64,000 nt of DNA, from the NCBI RefSeq assembly GCF_001854805.1, contig NZ_MBLO01000147.1, forward strand, positions 1 through 64,000, given 5' to 3'. Shown in pieces: positions 58,428 to 64,000 of this stretch. Origin of the DNA: Pseudofrankia coriaricola. Lineage in GTDB: Bacteria; Actinomycetota; Actinomycetes; Frankiales; Frankiaceae. The notes beneath the pieces are model-generated. The model did not search any database and was not told the DNA's origin. It saw only the letters and a list, made by a program, of their open reading frames with translations. The stretch's first letter is position 1, and each line of letters starts with the position of its first letter. The position numbers were made by a program, and so were the translations under genes.

Positions 58428-58937
58428 TTAAAGGAAAGTCGCGAAGAGACCGTCGAACAGGGCGTCGGCGATGTCGGGGTCGACGACAACCTCGCCTTCG
58501 TCGTTGCGGCGGCGAAGGCACGAGGTGAACTTGCCCGAGCGGGTGACCGCGACGGCGACGCGGATGTCCTGGCGCTCTGGATGCCTGGTCGCCCAGATGT
58601 CGATCTCGTGATCCTCGTAGGGGATGTCCTCCTCCGCGCTCGGAGGCAGCACCACCAGCTCGGTCACGAGAACGCAGCCCTCGACCTCGTCCGGCCACCC
58701 GATCGTGCCCAGCATCTGCTCTAGCGGGCCCTCGGGCAGGTTCTCCTGCTCGATGGGGGTCAGCAACCGTGACGCCGCGTCGCCGAGGTGGTCGGTCAGG
58801 CCTGGGTCGTATGCCAGCAGATCGGCGGTGTGCGCGAGCGCGAAGAGCCGGTGAGGCTGGTTCCAGCCGGCCGCGGCGACGTATCGCTCGAGCTCGAGCA
58901 CGACCTCGGTCAGCTCCGGGAGATTTGGGCTCGTCAC
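58428..58937 (-). CDS. PPA1309-family protein
   Basis: The 169-residue protein MTSPNLPELTEVVLELERYVAAAGWNQPHRLFALAHT... ends LRRRNDEGEVVVDPDIADALFDGLFATFL. It matches the actinobacterial PPA1309 family of unknown function. The GTG at 58937 has GGAGAGG at ~9-nt spacing; the ATG at 58946 lies on that site. It is conserved between PDZ-Lon and UPF0182 genes in this block. No catalytic motif or membrane segment is evident. Confidence 0.82.
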   Translation of the reverse strand: MTSPNLPELTEVVLELERYVAAAGWNQPHRLFALAHTADLLAYDPGLTDHLGDAASRLLTPIEQENLPEGPLEQMLGTIGWPDEVEGCVLVTELVVLPPSAEEDIPYEDHEIDIWATRHPERQDIRVAVAVTRSGKFTSCLRRRNDEGEVVVDPDIADALFDGLFATFL

Positions 58938-59010
58938 GGGGCCCATCCTCTCCGATCGGCCCAGACGCCTTTCGGGCCACCCCGGACGGCTGGCGTAGGT
59001 TGCCCGTAGT

Positions 59011-59056
59011 GGGCCAAAGGGCGTGCGAAAATGATCTTTCTTCGCGCGCCCGGCGG
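59011..59056. repeat. 46-bp hairpin element, left copy
   Basis: GGGCCAAAGGGCGTGCGAAA then ATGATCTTTC and TTCGCGCGCCCGGCGG forms a stem GGGCGTGCGAA/TTCGCGCGCCC around AATGATCTTTC. It is 42/46 identical by eye to 62180-62225. Confidence 0.85.
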
Positions 59057-59151
59057 CCATCGTCGCTGGAAACCGCCGGTGGGCCAAAGCCCGAGCGCCA
59101 GGTCGACTCGGGGGAAGGCGGGCCTGGTCCTGAGGGCACGGAGGATGCACT

Positions 59152-62100
59152 GTGGCAGCGCAACCGTCTGAGCGGGGAGCGCCGAGGGGCGCGAGCCGCC
59201 GGCTGTTCATCACCCGGCTACGCGTGATCGTGCCGCTGCTTGCGTTCATCCTGCTGGTGATCTTGTTCTTGGCGCTGACGCCGGTGTACACCGACCTGCT
59301 GTTCTACCAGTCGGTCAACTTCAGCAAGGTCTTCACCACGGTCCTGTGGACGCGGGTGCTGCTGTTCGTGCTGTTCGGCGCCGTGATGGCCGTCGCTGTC
59401 GGCACCAACCTGGTGCTGGCCTACCGGCTGCGCCCACCGGTGCGGCCGTTGTCGGTGGAGCAGCAGAACCTGGAGCGTTACCGGACCGCGATCGAGCCGT
59501 ATCTGCTCGTCATCCTGCTCGGGGTCACGGCGCTGTTCGGCCTCGCGGCCGGCCTGTCGGCGTCCGGGCGGTGGCGGACCTGGCTGCAGTGGGTCAACGG
59601 GCAGTCGTTCGGCGTGCGCGACCCGCAGTTCCACCGGGACATCAGCTACTACGCCTTCACCTACCCGTTCTATCGGTTCCTGTTCGGTTTCCTGCTGAGC
59701 GTGATGATCCTCTCGCTGCTGGTGGCCGTGATCACCCATTACCTGTTCGGGGGCATCCGCATCCAGGCGCCGCGTGAGCGGACCGCCAGCGCGTCTATGG
59801 AGCGGGTGACCCCGGCTGCGAAGGCGCACCTGTCGGTGCTGCTCGGCCTGCTCGCGCTGCTCAAGGCCTGGGGTTACTACCTGGACCGGTTCGGGTCGGT
59901 CTTCTCGTCGCGCGGGGTGGTCTCGACGGGCGCGGGCTACACCGACGTGCACGCGGTACTGCCGGCGAAGCTCATCCTGCTGTTCATCTCGCTGGCCTGC
60001 GCGGGCCTGTTCATCTACAACATCTTCCAGCGCGGGTGGACGCTGCCGTTGCTCGGCGCCGGGATCCTCGTGCTGTCCGCGGTGGTGATCGGCGGCATCT
60101 ACCCGGCGATCGTCCAGCAGTTCCAGGTGAAGCCGAACGAGGCGTCCCGGGAGGCGCCGTACATATCGCGCAACATCGAGGCGACGCGGGCGGCCTACGG
60201 AATCGCGAACGTGAAACCACGCGAATACCCGCCTGTGACGGACGTGACCGCGGACGCCGTCGCGGACGATGTCGGAACCGTCTCCAACGTCCGGCTGCTC
60301 GACCCGAACAAGCTGTCGAGAACCTTCACCCAGCTCCAGCAGTTCGGCAACTACTACGGCTTCCCGGACACCCTCGACATCGACCGGTACAAGGTCGACG
60401 GCAGCACGCGGGACTACGTCGTCTCCGTCCGTGAGCTCGACCAGGCCGGGCTCGTACCGTCGCAGCGCAACTGGATCAACGAGCACTTGATCTACACACA
60501 CGGCAAGGGATTCGTCGCGGCGCCGGCGAACACCGTCGAGGGCGGCAAGCCGGACTTCACGGTGGGAAACCTGCCGCAGACCGGTGACTTCGGTATAACC
60601 AAGAACCAGATTTACTTCGGCGAGCTGTCTCCGGAGTACTCGATCGTCGGCACGAAGCAGGCCGAGATCGACGGCGCGGGTGACTCCCAGAACCAGGCGA
60701 CCACGAGTTACGACGGCGGCGGCGGAGTCTCGATCGGCTCTAGGTTCAACAGGTTCGTCTTCGCCGTCCGTTTCGGTGAGAAGAACATCCTCTTCTCGTC
60801 CGACATCACCGACCAATCGCGGATCCTCTACGAGCGCAACCCGCGCGACCGGGTGGCCAAGGTCGCGCCGTGGCTGACGCTCGACGGCGACCCGTACCCG
60901 GCGGTCGTGAACGGCCGGGTGACCTGGATCCTCGATGGCTACACCACGTCGGATGGCTACCCGTACTCCGACCGCAACGCCCTCGGCGAGGTCACCGCCG
61001 ACGCGGTCACGGGACAGAACCGCACCCAGCAGGGCTCCAACCAGATCAACTATCTCCGCAACTCGGTGAAGGCCACCGTCGACGCCTACGACGGCACGGT
61101 GACGCTTTACGCCTTCGACGAGTCGGATCCGGTGCTGCGGACCTGGATGCGCGCCTTCCCTGGCACGGTGAAGCCAGCCAAGGAAATCCCGCCCGCGTTG
61201 AGGGCGCACTTCCGCTACCCCGAGGACCTGTTCAAGGTGCAGCGGGACGTGCTCGCCGACTACCACGTGACCGATCCCCGGGCGTTCTACTCGCAGGAGG
61301 ACTTCTGGGGTGTCTCGCCGGCGCCGGATGACGGGAGCAAGGACCAACCACCCTTCTACGTGTATAGCCAGCTGCCGGACCGGGACGCGCCGTCGTTCAA
61401 CCTGACCTCACCGCTGATATCGCGAAAATCATCGAAGTTGGCCGCGTACGTGGCCGTCTCCAGTGATCCGGACAACTACGGGCAGTTCGAGGTGCTGCAC
61501 CTGCCGCAGGGGGTGACGATCAACGGGCCGGCGCAGGTGCAGAGCCTGATAGAGGCCAACAGCGACGTGGCGCAGAAACTCCTGGCCTGGCGAGGGAGCG
61601 GCTCCAACACCACGATCGAGACCATCGAGGGCAACCTGCTCACCCTGCCGGTCGCCGACGGGCTCGTGTACATCGAGCCCTACTACGTCCAGGCCAGAGG
61701 TTCGTCCGGGTACCCGACGCTGCAGGGCGTCGCGGTGGTGTACGGCGACAAGGTCGCGCTGGAGGACTCGCTGCAGGCGGCGCTCGACAAGGTGTTCGGC
61801 CCCGGCGCCGGCGCGCCCGCCGCCGGCGCCGGGATCGGAGGCGGTGGCGGCGGCAGTGGCGCGGGGCCACCGACGACGACGCCCACCGCGGGTGCCACCG
61901 CCTCGGGGACACCTTCGCCGTTGACGACCGCGTCGCCGAGCGTGGCTCCACCTGGTGCGGGCCCCGATCTGCTGCGGGCGATCGGTGACCTCAACGCAGC
62001 CCGCACCGCCGAGGACAAGGCGCTGGCGGAGTCCCCGCCGGACTGGGCGGCCTTCGGCGCGGCGCGCGTGGACGAGGACAAGGCGATCCGCCGGATCAAC

Positions 62101-62178
62101 GAGCTGACGGGCGCCAGCACGCCGTCGGCCTCACCGCCGCCGACAACACCGTCGCCCAGCACCGGTCCGTCCGGCTAG
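59152..62178 (+). CDS. UPF0182 large membrane protein
   Basis: The 1008-residue protein has seven predicted transmembrane segments in the first ~300 residues (VIVPLLAFILLVILFLALTP, VLLFVLFGAVMAVAVGTNLV, YLLVILLGVTALFGLAAGL and others). A very large extracytoplasmic part follows with SEPSPTSG-free, mixed alpha/beta sequence (for example LDPNKLSRTFTQLQQFGNYYGF, NYLRNSVKATVDAYDGTVTLYAFDE). The C-terminal ~170 residues are Gly/Ala/Pro-rich with a GGGGGSGAG run and a short acidic helix pair. This is the UPF0182 architecture (Rv3193c-like); function is unknown. The GTG at 59152 was chosen. The gene is flanked by two near-identical 46-bp hairpin elements. Confidence 0.9.
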   Translation: MAAQPSERGAPRGASRRLFITRLRVIVPLLAFILLVILFLALTPVYTDLLFYQSVNFSKVFTTVLWTRVLLFVLFGAVMAVAVGTNLVLAYRLRPPVRPLSVEQQNLERYRTAIEPYLLVILLGVTALFGLAAGLSASGRWRTWLQWVNGQSFGVRDPQFHRDISYYAFTYPFYRFLFGFLLSVMILSLLVAVITHYLFGGIRIQAPRERTASASMERVTPAAKAHLSVLLGLLALLKAWGYYLDRFGSVFSSRGVVSTGAGYTDVHAVLPAKLILLFISLACAGLFIYNIFQRGWTLPLLGAGILVLSAVVIGGIYPAIVQQFQVKPNEASREAPYISRNIEATRAAYGIANVKPREYPPVTDVTADAVADDVGTVSNVRLLDPNKLSRTFTQLQQFGNYYGFPDTLDIDRYKVDGSTRDYVVSVRELDQAGLVPSQRNWINEHLIYTHGKGFVAAPANTVEGGKPDFTVGNLPQTGDFGITKNQIYFGELSPEYSIVGTKQAEIDGAGDSQNQATTSYDGGGGVSIGSRFNRFVFAVRFGEKNILFSSDITDQSRILYERNPRDRVAKVAPWLTLDGDPYPAVVNGRVTWILDGYTTSDGYPYSDRNALGEVTADAVTGQNRTQQGSNQINYLRNSVKATVDAYDGTVTLYAFDESDPVLRTWMRAFPGTVKPAKEIPPALRAHFRYPEDLFKVQRDVLADYHVTDPRAFYSQEDFWGVSPAPDDGSKDQPPFYVYSQLPDRDAPSFNLTSPLISRKSSKLAAYVAVSSDPDNYGQFEVLHLPQGVTINGPAQVQSLIEANSDVAQKLLAWRGSGSNTTIETIEGNLLTLPVADGLVYIEPYYVQARGSSGYPTLQGVAVVYGDKVALEDSLQAALDKVFGPGAGAPAAGAGIGGGGGGSGAGPPTTTPTAGATASGTPSPLTTASPSVAPPGAGPDLLRAIGDLNAARTAEDKALAESPPDWAAFGAARVDEDKAIRRINELTGASTPSASPPPTTPSPSTGPSG

Positions 62179-62179
62179 A

Positions 62180-62225
62180 GGGCCAAAGGGTGTGCGAAAA
62201 TGATCTTCCTTCGCACACCCGGCGG
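62180..62225. repeat. 46-bp hairpin element, right copy
   Basis: GGGCCAAAGGGTGTGCGAAA then ATGATCTTCC and TTCGCACACCCGGCGG. The stem GGGTGTGCGAA/TTCGCACACCC is perfect. Relative to 59011-59056 the changes keep base pairing. It starts 2 bp after the UPF0182 stop codon. Confidence 0.9.
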
Positions 62226-62289
62226 CCCGTTGTCCCCAGGATCACTAACGGAGTCCCGATGGGGCCGCCCGAGGGGCGGCCCCATCGTT

Positions 62290-62320
62290 TTGACAGCCCA
62301 CTCCGACCATCTGATACGGT
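62290..62320 (+). promoter_or_regulatory. Probable promoter of initiator tRNA
   Basis: TTGACA (62290-62295) and TACGGT (62315-62320) flank a 19-nt spacer about 10 nt before the tRNA. The -35 is a perfect consensus and the -10 fits the TANNNT actinomycete form. Confidence 0.6.
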
Positions 62321-62331
62321 AGTGACAACGA

Positions 62332-62405
62332 CGCGGGGTGGAGCAGCTCGGTAGCTCGCTGGGCTCATAACCCAGAGGTCGCAGGTTCAAATCCTGTCCC
62401 CGCTA
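62332..62405 (+). tRNA. Initiator tRNA-fMet (anticodon CAU)
   Basis: A 74-nt cloverleaf begins CGCGGGG and ends CCCCGCTA. It has an unpaired position 1-72 (C1 opposite U72), the GGG/CCC anticodon stem GGGCTCATAACCC and the T-loop GGTTCAAATC. The 1-72 mismatch and three G-C pairs are the hallmarks of initiator tRNA. The CCA tail is not encoded. Confidence 0.96.
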
Positions 62406-62410
62406 CGAAT

Positions 62411-62443
62411 TCAGGCCCGGAGATCGTGGATCTCCGGGCCTGA
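62411..62443 (+). terminator. Hairpin after the initiator tRNA
   Basis: TCAGGCCCGGAGATC (62411-62425), loop GTG, then GATCTCCGGGCCTGA (62429-62443) form a perfect 15-bp stem 5 nt after the tRNA. It also lies 14 nt after the end of the convergent PfkB gene. Confidence 0.8.
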
Positions 62444-62456
62444 ACATTGTGATGCG

Positions 62457-63461
62457 TCAGATCTCCCCTCCCGCGGACATGGCCAGGGTCGCGTCCAGCT
62501 CGGCGCGGGTGGGCGGGTCGGCGCCCTCCCTTCCCACCGTCAGCCCCGCGACGACGGAGGCCTGGGTCAGCACGTCGAACCACCCTCCGTCGTCGAGACT
62601 CCGGAGAGCCTCGCGCCGCGCGGACCCGAGCAGGCCCAGGCACCAGAGCCGGTCGATCACCCCCGCGCAGAAGGCGTCTCCCGCCCCGATCGTGTCCACG
62701 ACCTCGACCCGTTGGGCGGCCGCGGCGACGACCGCACCCGGCGTGACGCACAGCGACCCGCGGGCGCCGAGCGTCACCACCACCGCGCTCGGCCCCAGCC
62801 CGAGGAGTCGTTCGGCGGCCTGGGCGGGCGCCAGCCCCGGCAGCAGGTGCGCGAGATCCTCGTCGGACGTGGTGACCACGTCCGCGAGTCGCACGATGCG
62901 CTCGACCCGTGTCCGCAGACCCTCGTCGGCTCCCATCGCGGCCGGGCGTAGGTTGAGGTCGTAGGTAACGGTCGTGGCTGGGGCTAGGCCGCGGATGAGT
63001 TCGGCCACGTGCTGGGCACCGGGCGGGAGCACGGCACCGAACGATCCGGTGTGCACCACCACGGGCCGCGTGGCTGGAGGGTCGGGAGCGACGTCCCAGT
63101 CGAGGTCGAAGACGTATGACGCGTTGCCGTCGGCCCGCAGCCGTGCGTGGGCAGTCGACGTCCGCGGTCCGCGCTGGGCGAGCAGCTCGATGCCTTCGCC
63201 GCGGAAGTGCGCCGCCAGCCGCGCGCCTCGGCGGTCCGTCCCAAGCCGGGTGGCCAACGTCACCGGATGGCCGAGCCGGGCCAGCCCCACCGCGACATTC
63301 GCCGGACTTCCGCCGGGTCGCTCGCGAAGCGAGCCGTACGCGCCGTGCAGCACGTCAACGAGCGCCTCGCCGACGACCAGCGCGCTCCCGGGTCCCACCG
63401 CGCCCTGGCCACCGCGGCCGCGGGTCGTCGCCTGGAGCGGTACGCCGGCGTCGATCGTCAT
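62457..63461 (-). CDS. PfkB-family carbohydrate kinase (probable fructokinase/ribokinase)
   Basis: The 334-residue protein has the PfkB signatures RPGGSPANVAVGLARLGHPV (signature 1) and DTIGAGDAFCAGV (signature 2 with catalytic Asp). SALVVGEALVDVLHG and TGSFGAVLPPGA lie in the sugar pocket. It phosphorylates a sugar or nucleoside with ATP. Its ATG overlaps the stop of an upstream sugar ABC ATPase gene (ATGA), so uptake and phosphorylation are coupled in one operon. The fructose system (FrcBCA plus fructokinase) is the closest analogy, but ribose or another sugar cannot be excluded. Confidence 0.88.
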   Translation of the reverse strand: MTIDAGVPLQATTRGRGGQGAVGPGSALVVGEALVDVLHGAYGSLRERPGGSPANVAVGLARLGHPVTLATRLGTDRRGARLAAHFRGEGIELLAQRGPRTSTAHARLRADGNASYVFDLDWDVAPDPPATRPVVVHTGSFGAVLPPGAQHVAELIRGLAPATTVTYDLNLRPAAMGADEGLRTRVERIVRLADVVTTSDEDLAHLLPGLAPAQAAERLLGLGPSAVVVTLGARGSLCVTPGAVVAAAAQRVEVVDTIGAGDAFCAGVIDRLWCLGLLGSARREALRSLDDGGWFDVLTQASVVAGLTVGREGADPPTRAELDATLAMSAGGEI

Positions 63462-64000
63462 GGTGCCGCACGTCCCGGGGTCTCGGCCAGCGTCGTGGCG
63501 CCGGTCATGATCGCGACGGCCTCGGACATCGTGTGCGACCTCGGCGTGATCACCCCGGCCGACCGCCCGAGCCGCTGAATCTGGATCCGGTTCGCCACCT
63601 CGAACACGTTCGGCATGTTGTGGCTGATCAGAATCACGGCGAGCCCGCGTTTCTTCACCTCCTCGATCAGCCGGAGCACCTGGGCCGTCTCCTTCACGCC
63701 CAGCGCGGCCGTCGGCTCGTCGAGGACGACGAGCTTGCTGGCGAAGGCCGCGGCACGCGCCACCGCGACCGCCTGCCGCTGGCCGCCGGAGAGGGTCTCG
63801 ACCGCCTGGCCCATGTTCTGCAGGGTCCCGATGCCGAGTTCGGTCATCGAGCGCTCGGCGCTGGCGCGCATCCCCTTCTTGTCGAGCATGCGCAGGACGG
63901 AGCCGAGGACGCCCTTTCGGCGTACCTCGCGTCCGAGGAACAGGTTGCTCGCGATGTCGAGGGCCGGTGCCACCGCGAGCGTCTGGTAGACGGTCTCGAT
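63458..64000 (-). CDS. Sugar ABC transporter ATP-binding protein (C-terminal part)
   Basis: The frame runs off the right edge; 180 C-terminal residues are present. They include the Q-loop segment TVYQTLAVAPALDIASNLFLGRE, the ABC signature LSGGQRQAVAVARA, Walker B LVVLDEPTAALG, and the H-loop AVILISHNM. The NLFLGRE and TAALG forms are typical of ribose/xylose/fructose importers (RbsA/XylG/FrcA). Only one ATPase half is visible at this end; a single-domain FrcA-like form is possible. It is coupled to the PfkB gene. Confidence 0.88.
   Translation of the reverse strand: METVYQTLAVAPALDIASNLFLGREVRRKGVLGSVLRMLDKKGMRASAERSMTELGIGTLQNMGQAVETLSGGQRQAVAVARAAAFASKLVVLDEPTAALGVKETAQVLRLIEEVKKRGLAVILISHNMPNVFEVANRIQIQRLGRSAGVITPRSHTMSEAVAIMTGATTLAETPGRAAP

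Noticed and set aside
59218-61347. 709-codon open frame antisense to the UPF0182 gene
   Set aside because: It covers a well-supported UPF0182 gene in another frame; its composition (Arg/Val/Asp/His-rich) reflects third-position GC bias. No ribosome site or family match.

Overview
The window is very GC-rich (visually about 70-75% G+C). Its coding frames are strongly biased to G/C at third positions, GTG starts are common, and purine-rich ribosome sites alternate with apparently leaderless genes. Together with WhiB7, AdnA/AdnB, UvrD2, a mycoredoxin, DUF3107, UPF0182 and ANTAR proteins, this points to a chromosomal segment of a high-GC actinomycete. A Frankia-like (Frankiales) host is my best guess from style and gene content, but no species marker proves it.

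Layout. 0-5.7 kb: the 3' part of a TerD gene carrying an unusual Pro/Gly/Gln/Trp repeat domain, an acyl-CoA dehydrogenase / CoA-ester lyase pair, an FkbM methyltransferase, and a PRC-barrel/MgtE-N/CBS protein. 5.7-10 kb: chorismate mutase, a RecB-family nuclease, an aminotransferase and a shrunken flavoprotein, with dispersed and tandem repeats between them. 10-22 kb: ParA, a zinc-ribbon protein, RhlE helicase, a ferritin-like protein, DUF3107, a TetR regulator, a 58-residue acidic protein, divergent LigD-polymerase and Ku with a LexA-type box between them, MoeZ, an alkyltransferase-like protein and an SDR. 22.4-29.7 kb: overlapping adnA-adnB helicase-nuclease genes. 29.7-43.6 kb: an accessory stretch with an EEP hydrolase, nucleoside hydrolase, PucR-type regulator, a lower-GC two-gene cassette of unknown function, a NarL-type two-component system, a lipoprotein, a small membrane protein, an M16 peptidase pair and a GAF-ANTAR regulator. 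43.7-53 kb: mycoredoxin, UvrD2, whiB7 with a long attenuator-like leader, a rearranged alkaline-phosphatase-fold protein, an ABC1 kinase, a ThiF-like protein and a DUF5679 zinc ribbon. 53.8-64 kb: a DUF2342 metalloprotease, MoaE, a small membrane protein invaded by a dispersed repeat, a PDZ-Lon protease, a PPA1309 protein, UPF0182, initiator tRNA-Met, a PfkB sugar kinase and the end of a sugar ABC ATPase.

Much of the window (ParA to UPF0182) follows, from memory, the order of the Mycobacterium tuberculosis Rv3213c-Rv3193c region, so it is a conserved actinobacterial backbone. The 29.7-43.6 kb stretch and the Ku/LigD pair look like lineage-specific insertions into it. The block is rich in DNA repair: AdnAB end resection, UvrD2, Ku and LigD polymerase for end joining, a Trp-substituted alkyltransferase-like protein and a stand-alone RecB-type nuclease.

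The most interesting non-coding features are four. First, the whiB7 leader: a WhiB7-type promoter, a leaderless 8-codon uORF, a 155-codon leader ORF whose stop codon sits in a hairpin loop, and an intrinsic terminator just before whiB7. Second, a LexA-type palindrome upstream of ku. Third, a pair of near-identical 46-bp hairpin elements flanking the UPF0182 gene. Fourth, an inverted repeat with arms of about 190 bp and a dispersed repeat family, one copy of which is translated inside a gene. No CRISPR array, insertion sequence, prophage or biosynthetic cluster was seen.
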